Below, one piece after another: positions 34,626-46,035 of a stretch of DNA of 64,000 nucleotides. The notes under the pieces were generated by a model. That model was given only the letters and a program-made list of their open reading frames with translations. It had not been told where the DNA came from and made no database searches. The stretch lies in the NCBI RefSeq assembly GCF_964199755.1, contig NC_133899.1, positions 1,860,001 through 1,924,000 on the forward strand, read 5' to 3'. Within the stretch, counting starts at the first letter, position 1. Every line of letters begins with the position of its first letter. This DNA is from Larus michahellis. Lineage: Eukaryota > Chordata > Aves > Charadriiformes > Laridae. Position numbers and translations under genes: made by a program.

Positions 34626-37600
34626 AGGCGCACGTGTGACACGGGCAGGCTGGGGGACGACCGCCAGGGGATGGGGGCACGGGCAGGGGGGCACGGGCAG
34701 AGGGGCACGCCGGGACGTCTCCTGAGTCTCTCCCTATAGCGTTGGACCCTCTCCACCACCCCAGGAGCTGCTGCATCCCCGGCCAATGGCTCTCAGGCTG
34801 GGACGTGCCACCGCATGGGGACACTGAGCGCTGTGTGGCAGGAGTCCGGGATGGGGCTGGTGTGACTCACACACAGGCCCGTCCTGCCCCATAGAAGGTT
34901 CCTGGTGTCTCCTGCCAACCCCGTTAAATGCATCCCTGATTAGGGGGTAAACCTCTTAAACAGCGATGGCAGCAGTGTCTCCATGTGCCGGTGCCTCAGC
35001 TGGCCTTCCTGGTGCTCTGTCCCACCGGGCTGTGCCATGGGGCTGTGCCATGGGGCTGGGAAAAGGGCAGCAGGGCAGCCCTGGTACCTCTGTGGCTCCC
35101 AATGACTATGGCTCTCAGTAAATGACTTATTTTGGGTGCAGCCGAGCAGGGCGCTGGGCTGGCTCTGGGCTGGCAGTCTGTCCCCTGCCTCCTGCCCGGC
35201 CATCCCCGCTGGTGTCCCTCGGCCTCAGGAACGCTCCTGGGGCACTGGCACCGGGAGCGTCTGGGCTACAGTGGATGCTCAAGCCACGCTCCTGCTTCTC
35301 CCTTCAAAAAGACACCAAGACCAGGAATTTCGGTAAGAAAAGCCGGAGAAGTGGGATGGCTGCAATGCCGATGGCTGGCCAGGACGGAGCCATGGCACGA
35401 CTGCACCACCGGGGATAGGATTCCTGCACAGGGTGGGGACACATTGCACGAGGCCGAGGTGGCCGTGCAGAGCAGCGCGTGGCTGGAGGGCACCCCAAAA
35501 CCACCCACCCATCGCCAGAAGTCCCTCCTCCGCTCTCCCCTTTCCAATTTCCCGGGCCCCCCTACACGGCAGACGGATGCTGGGTAAGAGGTGTGTCTGC
35601 AGGAGCCGTGCTCGCCATGCAGCATCGCCGAGCCAGGATGTATCGGTGCTTGCCATCACCGGGATGGGCTTTTCTGGCCGGGCTGGGGGCACAAGTGGAG
35701 ACAGATGGGTCTGAGCCTCCCCGGGTGATGCTGGCACCATGGCCAGGCTCCCGCGCCCTTCGCCGAGGGACGAGGACATCACCCAGGTCCCCCACCGACG
35801 GGCACGGTGAAGCCAGCGCCTCTCTCTGCCATTTTCCCCTTTTCCTCCCCCTTATTTGGCTTTTGGCAGCGGAGCCGCAGTGGCGGCTGGGGCGCGCGGT
35901 GCTGGGGAAGGGCTGCCAAGCGTCGGCAGCCCCCCGCGGCCCCCCAGCCCCTCGTGCCAAGGCTGGTGGCTGGCAGAAGGGCTGCCTGCGCCTGGCGGGG
36001 CTCCGTCAGCTGCGGGAGGATCCCTGCACCACGCTCGCTGCCAATTTCCCTGCGAGCTGGCACTGCAGGCGGCTCCGGAGGCACCGGCGGAGAAGGCTGG
36101 GGAGGACGGATTGTGAAAGGGAGAGAGGAAAGAAAAAAAAAAAAAAAATGGACACATGCCATCGCTGGAGCGGCGAGGCTGCTGCTGCCAAAACGCCAGC
36201 AGGCAGCGCGGGGCCAAAACCCACCGGCGGCAGAGAGGAGGGTCTGGCAGCCCGTCCCGGCGCGGGGTGGATGGAGGACGGGCAGCGCGGCAGAGGCACG
36301 GCGTGGCCGAGGCAGGACGGGTGGCGGATGGTGGAGCCGGAGAGGAGAGAGGTATTTGCCTTCGTTTTAAAGGCTGTGTGTGCGTGCATGTGTCTGCTGC
36401 CGGGGCTGCGCACCCCGGCTGGCTCAGCCCCGTGCAGGCTGCCTGCGGCCTCCCCGGCCGTCCTGCCGCTCTCCTGCCCATGGCCTGCCCCATGGCGCTG
36501 CCAGCCCTTCGCTGCCCGCGGCGAGGGCAAGCGAGGGCTCTGGGTGCCATCTGGGCTCGGCCGGTGGCTGCAAAGGGGGGATTTGCCATCCTCTGGCCAC
36601 GCACGCAGGGGCCAGCGAGGGAGGCTGCGGCTTTGTCTGGTTGGGCTTTGTCTGCCGGCGGCGGTGCCGGCAGCTGCGCGGGGCGGCGAGCAGGGGTGGC
36701 CGCGGTGGAGCGGGGAGGGTGTGAGCCGAAGTCCTGCCGGCGGCAGGGCTGGCACGTGGGAACCGTCCCCTGCTCCCAAACTGGGGCTACCGCAGAGCCG
36801 AGCCTGGGAATGGGGGAGACGGAGAGAGAGGGTGGGCAGAGAGCCCTCTGCACTCACCGCCGTGCTGGGGAGGGGGAGGAAGGAAGGCGAGGATTGCAGG
36901 GCACTGGGGAGAGGGGCCGACGCGGGGGTCACAGCCACAGGGTGCTGGCCCCAGGGGCTGGGCGTGCTGGTGGGTGTCGCATGGGGTTGGGGGTGCGTGT
37001 GGGTGTTGGGAGCATTGGGGAGGGCGATGAGGGGTGCAGGGCAGAGCCTTGGTCCGGCAGCACCGATGCTGCCGCGTGCTGGTCCGGGTCAGTGAGCGTG
37101 CTGCCTGCCCCGTGGCGCAGGAGCAACGTCGGAGCCAGCAGCAGATGCCGGTGGGCCGGGAGCACCGTGGCTTCGCAACTCCACCAGCACCCACGCGAAG
37201 GCAAAGGGCTCCCACTGGGTCCCCAAGCACCGAACCTGGCCGGCACCAGGGGAAGGAGCTGGCACTGGAGGGAAAGAGACGTTGGCAATGCCGAGCCCCT
37301 GAACCACCCTGACTCCTGCCTGCTGCTCTGCACCCCTGAAGGACCTGGGCTGTGCGCAGCAGCACCCCTGTGCCCAGGGATGTCCTCTCTCCACCAACAC
37401 CGGGACAAACTTCCTGCAGGGTTCTCGGCTCCCAGCACCCATCGCCTGCAGGAGCCGGGGCAGCGGCTCAGCCCTGGGAACATCACAGCATCCAGCTTCG
37501 AGGGCATCAGCATCTCCCTGGGAGGCATGTGGAATGAGGCAAGAGGAGCTGTCCTGTCCCATCCCTTCCTATCCTGTCCCATCCCAATCCCATGCCCAAG

Positions 37601-38514
37601 CATCACTGGCCCCGCAGCCAGCCCATGCATCACAGCTCCAAGCCAGAGGAGCAGCTCTGCCTATTCCTGCATCGGATATTGGGATTAAAAGCAGCGTCCT
37701 GCTTGTGAGGGACAGACTGTGCTGCAGCTGGGTCCCGGGTCCCCAAAACCTCCCATGAAGAAGGATCAGAAAAGGTCCCTCAGACAGCGGGATGGCACCG
37801 CCACAGCCCCTCCACCTCGTGTGAACCTCCTGGGGCCACCGTTCATGGGAGGATGAGAGCACGTTCCCTGTTACTGCCCCATGCTGCCTGTCACAGGGCC
37901 AGGGGGGGCAGAAACGCTCCCTGTGCCGTGGGATGCTCCCCCCGTCTCCCCCTCTCCCTCGTTTTCCTCCATATTTCACAGTTCCTGCTTCCTGCACAAG
38001 GCAGGGGTCTCCAGGGACTCCAGCCAGATGTTCTCTGCAGCACACCACATTGCTTTCCTAATGAAATATTCATGGAGCCTCTCCGCCTTTTGCCATGAAA
38101 GCCTTCTGCAGCTCCCAGCCATGGAAACGCTGTGCAGGCAGCATTCCTGCAAAGACGCTCGCCCGGGGCTCCCGGCCCCCCGCTTCCCACCCAGCACCTT
38201 CGCTCCTCCTTCCTCTTCTTCCTCCCACAGGCAGTGCCAGAGCGGGGGCTTCGTCCCCTCTTGCCACGCAGGTGAAGCATCCCCAAGGGCACAGCCAGGG
38301 CCATGCGCTGGGGACACCGGTGTCCCCATGCGGCTGCCACCCACCCCGAGGCCGGGTCCATCTGTGGCTCAGCGTGGTGGCGGGTGTGTGCACACCCCAG
38401 CATGGAGGTGTCTCACCCACCCCCTGCCAAAACCACCCCGAGGGCGGTAGAGCCGGAGGTCCCGTCTGCCGGCGCGGCCCTGGTGCTGCCGCCGGCTCCC
38501 AGCCAGCCCGCGGC
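34626..38514. other. GC-rich intergenic block without supported gene
   Basis: Nearly 4 kb of very GC-rich sequence. Long ORFs (538 codons from 35479, 510 codons from 36156 and a 333-codon minus-strand frame) overlap one another and are rich in Arg, Gly, Pro and Ala, as expected of chance frames in GC-rich DNA. An A run lies at about 36131-36148. No domain recognised. Confidence 0.5.
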
Positions 38515-38640
38515 ATTAGCGATGCTGTGCACTATAATCCAATTAGGTTGTTTATGCAAACAATCAGGTTTTATGTTTCGGTAAAAAGCTTAAATAACCT
38601 TAATCAAAGTGAAAGACCTGATATGATCGCCGGTGGGGGC
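38515..38640. promoter_or_regulatory. AT-rich island 3, candidate conserved element
   Basis: Contains caattagg, tttatgcaaac (one base from the POU octamer) and cttaatcaaag within about 110 bases, set in GC-rich flanks. Regulatory role inferred. Confidence 0.35.
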
Positions 38641-38984
38641 TGCGGTTTGTTGGATGGTGGGCAGGACACCCTGCCCAGCTCATGACACCTTGCCCGGCTT
38701 GTGCCCACCGCCAGCAGCCCTGGGATCTCCCGGGGGGCTCAGCACCGAGGGCCACGTGGGAGATGCTTTGCTCCAGCTCAGCTTTGCTGCCTGAGGGTCT
38801 GAGCCGTCCCGCTGGCACTGACGGTGTAGGGGGTCCCGGTGCCCTTTGGCATCACGTCCTGCAAGCCCCAGCTGGCCCTGCTGCCAGGGGGGGCTGGGGG
38901 CCAGGGTCCCTCTGCCCACAGCTGCCCACCCAGCGAGCCCAGGGGGGCCCAGCATGCCTGCCCCTTCCTCCCCCTCACCCAGAG

Positions 38985-39035
38985 ATCGTTAACTGAAACT
39001 CCAGAGGCATTAATCAGCCAGAGCAATAACCCGAG
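38985..39035. promoter_or_regulatory. AT-rich island 4 (short)
   Basis: Short patch with gttaactg and gcattaatcag. Too small to judge alone; it fits the series of islands. Confidence 0.2.
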
Positions 39036-39128
39036 GAGGGAAGGGTGGGCGCAGGGTGTCTGGGGGGGGCAGCGGGAGGGCGCTGGGGTGCGGGTTTGCT
39101 GTGCTGGCCAGTGATGAGGGGACACGTC

Positions 39129-39440
39129 TGGGTGCTCCCTTGTTTATTGACACATATGCGACAGTGGTGACAAGGGGTCCTGGGGTCCCACCTCACTCCA
39201 AGGGACCATCTCCCCCAGGGTCTGCATCCCTGCTGCTCCCCCATTCCCTCCCTTCCCTTCTGGGCGTGCTATTCCTCTCCTTGTCTATTTATTTCTTCTA
39301 TTTATTCCTGGCGGTTGAGTACCTGAAGTCTGTAGATCCTCGTTGATTACTAACAGTGCATCTGGCTTACGGCTGGTTCTGGACCCCAGGACCCCTTGTC
39401 ACCACCGTCCCGTATGTGTCAATAAACGAGGGAGCATCCA
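39129..39440. repeat. Foldback element with 60-bp inverted arms
   Basis: Left arm 39129-39188 and right arm 39381-39440 are inverted copies matching at about 55 of 60 positions. They enclose a 192-bp loop. Key shared words are gtttattgacacata and acaaggggtcctggggtcc. The loop sequence is duplicated without arms at 40229-40417. This could be a MITE or foldback transposon, or the result of a template-switch event; there is no coding sequence. Target-site duplications are not obvious. Confidence 0.85.
39186..39374 (+). repeat. 189-bp repeat, copy 1 (loop of the foldback)
   Basis: Direct repeat with 40229-40417: equal length, 11 mismatches by hand alignment (about 94% identity). The last 90 bases, from ctatttatttcttc on, differ at one position only. 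Confidence 0.9.
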
Positions 39441-39724
39441 CCTGCACCGAGGGAGGACGCGGGAGACGCCAGCCAGCAACTCATCCAGCGTGCTGCCATC
39501 ATCCCACCTCGCATCACCAGCCCGGGCTGCACTGACAACACCGGAGCATGCCGGTGCCGGGAGAAAATCCCTGCAGCTCCAGCTGGGGTTAGGCACGGCA
39601 GCGCGAGGTGGCACCGGGGACTGTCCCTGCGCCCGCCTGGGGACAGGCATGGCGAGGCAGGGAGCAGGGCTTGCTCTAGAGGGCTGTACCCGCCGGCGCT
39701 GCCTCCCCGCACACCCCGAGTTTC

Positions 39725-39925
39725 TGGCAGAGTAATAAGCTATGCATGTAGTGTAGAAATAAAACATGTTCTGCAGAACAAATGATGTTAATTTGCTGAG
39801 AGGCTCTGAAGCTGAGTATTAGCGAAATGCCTTGAGGGAGAGAGCGGCAGCTGTGCTGGAATTAATGGCAACGTGCCGAATTAGCACCGCTATGCATCAT
39901 AGTCAGAGGGAAAAATTACCGGAGA
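39725..39925. promoter_or_regulatory. AT-rich island 5, candidate conserved element
   Basis: 200 bases with gctatgcat occurring twice (near 39738 and 39889), gttaatttgctg, ggaattaatggc and aaaaattacc. High density of TAAT cores in GC-rich flanks. One of the strongest enhancer-like islands here; unproven. Confidence 0.4.
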
Positions 39926-40109
39926 GTGGGGGAAAACAACCTCCTCCGCGCGCCAGCCCCGACCCTGGGGCACGCTGCGGAGCGGAGCCGGCCACGGCGA
40001 GTCCTGGCATCCGTGGGCTACCCTCGCCCCAGCCTTGCCTGGGCACACGATGGGGGAGGCTGCCGGCTCTGAGCCAGATGGCCTCCCTGGCGACGGTGTG
40101 TCCTCGGGA

Positions 40110-40211
40110 GCACTCAGCATCCCTCTGGGATGTCCAACATCACTCTAGGGCGCTCAGCATTCCTCTGGGATGCTTGACATCCTTCCAGGGTGCTTAGCAT
40201 CCCTGTGGACC
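40110..40211 (+). repeat. 20-bp tandem repeat, about 5 copies
   Basis: Units like gctcagcatccctctgggat, alternating between two sub-types. It abuts the second copy of the 189-bp repeat. Confidence 0.8.
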
Positions 40212-40228
40212 AAACTGTGCCATTGCAA

Positions 40229-40417
40229 TCCCACCTCACTCCAAGGGACCATCTCCTCCGGGGTCTGCATCCCTGCTGCTCCCCCATTCCTTCCCCTCCT
40301 TCCTGGGGGTGCTATTCATCTCCTCGACTATTTATTTCTTCTATTTATTCCTGGCGGTTGAGTACCTGAAGTCTGTAGATCCTCATTGATTACTAACAGT
40401 GCATCTGGCTTACGGCT
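40229..40417 (+). repeat. 189-bp repeat, copy 2 (without inverted arms)
   Basis: Same orientation as copy 1 and 1,043 bases downstream. It starts and ends almost exactly where the loop of the foldback starts and ends, and no arm sequence flanks it except a 9-base ggagcatcc at about 40431 that also occurs in the right arm. Confidence 0.9.
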
Positions 40418-40504
40418 CTACAGCCTCCTCCGGAGCATCCGTCTTCTTTCCCCGCCGCCTTCCGCCCGCCCGCCCGCGTGCCACGGCATGCCCCGGCTAC
40501 CGGG

Positions 40505-40600
40505 AGCACGCTGCAGATTGTGCATTGCCTCTTAATGGACGGGTTCCAGTAAAATCCACGCCTCTGACGAATATTTAACACCAACATCCGTCTCTGCTGC
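40505..40600. promoter_or_regulatory. AT-rich island 6
   Basis: Contains ttgtgcattgcctcttaatgg and gaatatttaacacc words in GC-rich flanks. Weak regulatory candidate. Confidence 0.25.
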
Positions 40601-41710
40601 CCGGTGGGGGGGTTCAGTTCGGCTGGTCCCGCTGCGGCTGCCGGGTCAGGGCTGCAGAGCTGCCGGGTCTCACGAGAAACCAGGCTTAGCCCTTGCGTGG
40701 CTGAAGCCCAGCCCGCGCAGCCAGCAGGGAGCAGTTAGCCCAGCGGAGACTGGGGCTGGTGACATCCCAAGCCGGTTCCCCCCTAAACCCCTCGTTGTCC
40801 TGTGTGTCCATCGCAGCCCACGGCTGCTCATCCCCAGCAGTTCATTCCCAGTGTAAAACATCTCCCTGTTTTGTCCCGTCACCCACAGCGTTTTCTCCCG
40901 CTTTTGCCTCTGCAGATCCCCAGCCCCATGGATGCCGCCTTCCTCGGGGGACAAAGCCACGCTGGACAAAGCAGCCCCCACCTGGCCCCGCATGCCACCA
41001 CCGTGCCACCCAGCCCTGTGGTGGGACACTCCTGGGGCGGGGGCTCATGCCTGGCCGTGCAGTGGGCCACGCGCTGTGACGGATGCGGATGTGCCGCTGG
41101 TGTGGCCCTTGCTGGGACGTGCCAACAACTGCCAGGCACTGGGACATGGTGACAGGGACGGGACTTCCCCTGTGACCCCTCTGCGTCCGTTGGATTTCAG
41201 CATTCCCAGGAGCGTGTCCAGGTGAAGGAGGAGTTTTGTCCATGCAAACACTGGTACACGTGGAGCTTTCCCAAACAAGCTCGGGCTCTGCCGACTGCCT
41301 CAGGGGCCAGGATTGGGCCTGGGGAGGAGAAACCTGGGAGTGTGGGGACCTGGAGGAGCTGCACAGGAGGCTGACAGTGGCATCACCCAGCAGGACCTGC
41401 ATGGACCCACCGAGGGCTGCACCGGGAGCTGCTTTACTGGCTTGGGGCACCGTCAGTCCTGACCCCGACCCCACTGCTCCACGTCCTGGGGATGCTCCGG
41501 GGCGGCTGCCCCGTCCCCACCCCAAACCCGGAGCTCTGGGTGCGCAGGGCTCATCTCCGCCGAACGGGGCCATCCCACCCCTCCATCCCTGGGCTGGGAA
41601 ATCTTGAAACCCGGTTGTTCTCGGAGCAGAAAGGGAGAAGCGGGGGGAGGATGCTGTGGGGTGCTGCGGGCGCCGCGGGTGGCTGGACGCAGGCAGGGCG
41701 GCGGGGGCTG
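40601..41710. other. GC-rich intergenic sequence
   Basis: No supported gene, RNA or repeat; overlapping chance ORFs only. Confidence 0.4.
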
Positions 41711-42005
41711 CCGGTCACTGCCAGGTTACATCTGCCGGGGCACGCAAGAGTGACTCCAGATGCATTAGAAGTGCCGTGCTCCAATTTCAATTTCATCGTC
41801 TCACAATCATTTTCAGGCTCCTCTTAGTGCCACATTAACGAAGCCTGCTCGTTTGAATGCATAATTAGCCCAAGCATTCTACCTCGCTAATTTCGAAGCA
41901 AGAGCGGGAGGCGGGGGGGGGGGGGAATTTGCATATTAATTTAGCAGAGGGAGAGAAAAATTGTTTACCACTTGCTTCTTGCTGTTGATCACAGCGGACT
42001 TAACT
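41711..42005. promoter_or_regulatory. AT-rich island 7 with a perfect POU octamer
   Basis: Nearly 300 bases with atgcattag, caatttcaatttc, atgcataattag and, after a G run at about 41911-41925, the perfect octamer atttgcat at 41927-41934 followed by attaat. Dense homeodomain/POU vocabulary. Candidate enhancer, unproven. Confidence 0.4.
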
Positions 42006-42771
42006 CTTTCCCGGGCGCCATCTGGAGCTGCAGAGCCGGGCGCCCGGCTGGCACGTGGGACGGGACGCAAAGGTTACGCGGCAGCAATTAAATCCTCCCT
42101 GCGGCACCGCAGCCGTCCGGACCACCCCGGTCGCCTGTGCTACTGGGAGCCAACTGGGGGCACTGGGGCTGCAGCTCCTGGGAGCACAGGGCAAGCGAAG
42201 GGCGGCCGGGATGGAGGTGCAAGCTCCAGGTGCACCGCAACCCTCCTCCCCATGTGGCCGTGGGGTGAAAAGTGCCATCGTCACCCCCCCCTCAGGGTGC
42301 CAGGGTCCCATCCTGGCTCTGTCCCTGCCGTTCTTGGCAAAGCCGGCAGCGGCGCCAGGCGCAGCCCAGGCAGACACAGGGATGCTCGACAGCATCGCCC
42401 CTCCCGGGTCCATGCAAAGTCCACCCTGTCACCCTCAGTGTGTCCCCTCCAAGGGGACAGCTCTGTCCCCCTTTGCTTTTTAGCGTCACCCCCCCATAAT
42501 ATGATGTCAGATGCCCACGTGTGCCATCCCCAACAGCCCTTCGCAGCAGGGTGGCTCATAGCGTCGTCGTGCATGGGATGCCCGCAGACACGATGCACCC
42601 ACGCAGCACCCACGGACCTGGCTGTGTGCAGCCTCACTGAGCACCGACAACTCGCTACACCCCCCCCACCCCCCCCCACCCCCCGCCGCCATCTCCCTTT
42701 GTTTGGGAGTCTGTGGGCGTCTTGAGCCGAGGTTGGAGGTAATTTGTCTGTCTCCTGCAGCGGGCTGTCAT

Positions 42772-42824
42772 CTCGCATCTGCGAACCAGTTCCATTTGCG
42801 CTGCCAGTAAAAAATCTCAGGTCT
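42772..42824 (+). repeat. Short motif pair shared with about 53041-53075
   Basis: ctcgcatctgcga (42772-42784) followed by aaaatctcaggtct (42811-42824). The same two words, slightly altered and closer together, recur at 53041-53075, and the first recurs inside the hairpin at 42936. Confidence 0.5.
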
Positions 42825-42935
42825 GACAGGTAGTAGAAAAAAAAAAAATATGCAAAAAAGGAGAAAAGCACAAAAAAAACCCCCCCAAAACCCAGCTGAG
42901 GAACTCCTGGGCAACGGGATGCTGCAAATATTGTG

Positions 42936-43009
42936 GGCTCGTCGCATCTGCGACCGCTCTCAAATCCAGCTACCGCTGGATTTGAGAGCGGTTGCAGATG
43001 CGACGAGCC
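42936..43009. repeat. Near-perfect 35-bp inverted repeat (hairpin, 4-base loop)
   Basis: Left arm 42936-42970 and right arm 42975-43009 pair at 34 of 35 positions around the loop tacc; the one exception would be a G-U pair in plus-strand RNA. Weaker pairing continues outward (aaata with tattt). Arm words: ggctcgtcgcatctgcgacc and ctctcaaatccagc. It could be a long cruciform, a small-RNA precursor, or a recent template-switch duplication. Confidence 0.95.
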
Positions 43010-43374
43010 ATATTTTTGGCCTTTGGACCTTCATCTCATCTGGGCTTTGCACCTCCATCCTCCTCTCATCTGGGCTCCCCAGAAGGGCTGAATCACCCCT
43101 GGGAGACCCCCTGCCCCAACCGCACACCCCGTCTCGCTGGCTTGGAGCCATCCCAGCACGTCACAGCGATTTGGGTGACAGCCTCCGCCGCTGGCATCCC
43201 CCGTCTGGCTCCTGCATCCGAGCCAAGGCGGGGCGGAGAGATGCACGAAGGGTTCATCCTGCGACTCCTCCGTGGCCAGGGGACACCCCGTCTGTGGGGG
43301 TATGGAGTGTCCAGCGCGGCCGGAGCGATGCCGGAGCTGCCGCGGAGCGTTGGGCCGGCTCGCAGAGGGTTAAC
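43010..43374. other. GC-rich sequence between hairpin and island 8
   Basis: Includes a repeated tcatctgggctt word near 43033 and 43063; otherwise nothing recognised. Confidence 0.4.
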
Positions 43375-43550
43375 AGCTGATTACAGCCTTTGTCTCTGCA
43401 TCAGTGTACATAATGCGCCCCGCATTTGCATACTGCAGTGTGCGCTCAATTAAAATGAACTTTTAATTTCTTCTAAGTAAATTACTTCTTCCCGGTACGT
43501 GACGCGCACAAATGTCAGAATAATGGGAGAGCCTTAATGAGCTGGGAATG
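43375..43550. promoter_or_regulatory. AT-rich island 8 with a perfect POU octamer
   Basis: Contains cagctgattac, the octamer atttgcat at 43424-43431, and the small inverted repeat attaaaa/ttttaat (43449-43455 and 43461-43467). Abrupt change from the GC-rich flanks. Candidate enhancer. Confidence 0.4.
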
Positions 43551-44074
43551 AGGGGAGGGGAGCGCCGGGGCCCCGACCCCCTCCCGGGCCACTCTGCAGC
43601 CTGTGGCCTCCCCGTCGGGGGGGAAAGGACGGATCCTGCCTTCTTCTGCCTTCCCCGCTGGAGCCTGGGACATCCCCGCTGCCAGCACGTCCCCTGGGCA
43701 GGGCAGGGGTCCCAAATCCTCCTGCCCACGTCCCTGCGAGGGGCTGAGCTCTCCAGGTCCTGCCCGCATCCTGACATCCACGGGTGTCTGGGGACACAGG
43801 GACATCAGAGCATCCCTGAAAGGGGATGAAGTGTCCAGGTCCTGCCCGCATCCTGGCACGTGGGCACCCCTCACCATCCCCAAAAGATTCCCCTGGGCAT
43901 CTTCTGCCCAGGGTGCCCTGCGCCACCCCCAGGGACGCCGGAGCCCTCTCCGCCCTCCCCACGGCAGCTCGAGGATGATGCTCGGGGAGGCACGTGGAGC
44001 CCCACACCCTGACCCTCCCGGCTGCCTCCCGCCCGGGTCGGGGCCGGCTGCGTGTCCGCAGGGGCCAGATGGCA
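43551..44074. other. GC-rich intergenic sequence
   Basis: Nothing supported; chance ORFs on both strands. Confidence 0.4.
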
Positions 44075-44170
44075 GGCGAGATTACTGGAATTTGATTTTC
44101 AGATAAATCACAAACCTGGATGAACGAGTGCTGCTCCAGATGCATTATCCGTAATCCCCTGGAAGGGAAC
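44075..44170. promoter_or_regulatory. AT-rich island 9
   Basis: Contains gagattactggaatttg, cagataaatcac (a GATA-type core) and atgcattatccgtaatcc. Candidate conserved element by composition. Confidence 0.3.
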
Positions 44171-44619
44171 CTTTCGGAGGAGACGGTCCCTGTGCCAGCT
44201 TGGCAGCAGCTGGGTAATCCCGGCCGGCGGCACGGCCCCGCGCAGCCCGGGGGGATCAGCTGCTCCCCGGCTGCACCGCGGTGTGTCACCCGCACTCGCC
44301 GCGACCCACATTTGGTCCCGCCGAGCCCGGGTGGGAGCAGATGGGGCCAGATGGAGTCACACCAGGAGCACACGGGCACCAGGACGAGCCCGTGCCCGCG
44401 GTGCCCGTGCCCGGCTGTCGCTCCCGCTCGGCTCAGCGCAGCGGGAGGAGGCCAAGGTGATGCGGGGGGTCGCTGCCGGGCTCTCCCCACCCCGCTTCTG
44501 CCCACCAGTGGTGCCCGGAGCATCCCCACGCTGCCCAGCACTCCCAGCGCAGGGGCCACGGAGAGCCCCCCTTTGCCCACCCCCACCGTGCCCAGCCTGT
44601 CAACACCAACGACGACGTT

Positions 44620-44680
44620 TCTCCGTTAACTCGTAACAATGCATCTCCACTCGTTGCACTGATTAATTGCGACATGGGAA
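44620..44680. promoter_or_regulatory. AT-rich island 10 (short)
   Basis: Contains gttaactcgtaacaatgcat and ctgattaattgcg. Confidence 0.25.
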
Positions 44681-45884
44681 CAACTCCCAGCTGCCGGCTC
44701 CGAGGAAGAGGAGGGAAGGGACAGGGTGGCCACCAGGTCCCGGTGCTTTGGGCTGGGCTGCCGCGGCACCGCGGAGCCGGGGAGGGCAGGGGGGGTGCAG
44801 GCACCGGGCTCGAGGCCATGTTAGGGGCTGTGGCTTGCTCTTGCTCTCCGCTCCAGATTGGGGCTGTGCTTTTGGGGTCACATTGAGCTTTTGGGGGTTC
44901 TGGGTTGAGCAGCAGCTTTCCCGAGCCCCAGAGCGGGCTCATCCCCACCTTCGGGAGCAGCCTCCTGCACCTCCCCCTCTCCTTCAGAAGCGCAAATTTG
45001 GGGACCCCCAAACTTCTGCAAATAAATGCAAACTGTAAGCGGTGGGGATGCAAGCGCAGAGCCCCCCCATCTCCCCGTGCCACCCAGCCGAGCGCGGCCG
45101 CGGCCCCGGGGCTGACCCCCATTTCCCAGGTGGCAGCGGTGGGGTCGCGCTCGCCCCGGGACAGGCCATCCATCACTCGCCAGGAACAGCAAAACAGGCA
45201 ACGGTGCATCGCGGCGCAGAGCAACTGTAACCGCGGAGGATGCTGCCGATCAATGGGAGCATTAACCTGAGCCCGCACGCCCCGTCCTTGGGGGCTGGGG
45301 GTGGATGCGGGGAGACGGCAGATATTAATTCCTCTCCGGCTCCCAAAGGAAGAGGAGATGGGAAAAGCAAAGCTCTGTCTGGCTGCTCCTGGTTCCCTGC
45401 TCTAGCGTGGCTCTGGGAATGCCACCAGCATGTCTATGAGGACGGTCCCCGCACGGCTCAACCCTGTCCCTGCTAAGGGGAAGGGCTCCCGAAGCCGATC
45501 GTGCCGCCGAGCATACTAGCCAATACCCATCTGTGGGAGCCAACAGAAATACCAACCGTGGCCATCCCTGGACTCTGCTTTTCACTTTCTCTCCCCAGAT
45601 CTCCTCTTTTTGCATCATCATTTACAGGGACTGCTAGCCCGTCTTCCTGGGCTGGTGGCCGACCTCTCCGCATCCCCCGATGTGATGGAGCGTGGAGGCA
45701 GTACTGCCAAACGCCCGCAGCTCTAAGGCCAGGCATTACCCATCACCTTGTCCCCCTCGCTGGGCTCCGTGGTCCCCCCGACACCCCCTGGCACGGTCCC
45801 GGCAGCAGTCGGCGCGTGCTGGTGTGCGAGCGAGGGATCAGAGCGCGGGAGGCGAGCAGGACTGCGCTTCCCCCCCCCCCAACG
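44681..45884. other. GC-rich intergenic sequence
   Basis: No supported gene; patches near 45290 and 45540 are less GC-rich but show no exon signal I trust. Confidence 0.4.
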
Positions 45885-46035
45885 CCAAAATTTACATTGA
45901 ACCACAAATTAATTTCATAATTTTTTCCTCTCTAATTATGCCAACATCTGCTGCAAGGCCCAAGCTGTGCACATGCATTTTAATACATCCCTCCCCCCGT
46001 CTCTCTCGGCGCTGAACTTTTCAGTAATTATCGCC
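45885..46035. promoter_or_regulatory. AT-rich island 11
   Basis: Words aaatttacattg, aaattaatttcataa, ctaattatgcc and cagtaattatcg in 150 bases. Strong TAAT density; regulatory role inferred. Confidence 0.35.

Noticed and set aside
35479-37688. Overlapping 538- and 510-codon plus-strand ORFs and long minus-strand ORFs
   Set aside because: Several frames and both strands are open at once; low-complexity composition and no family motif.
41753-44145. Shared 14-base ctccagatgcatta in islands 7 and 9
   Set aside because: One exact 14-base match among 30 kb of sequence pairs is close to chance expectation.
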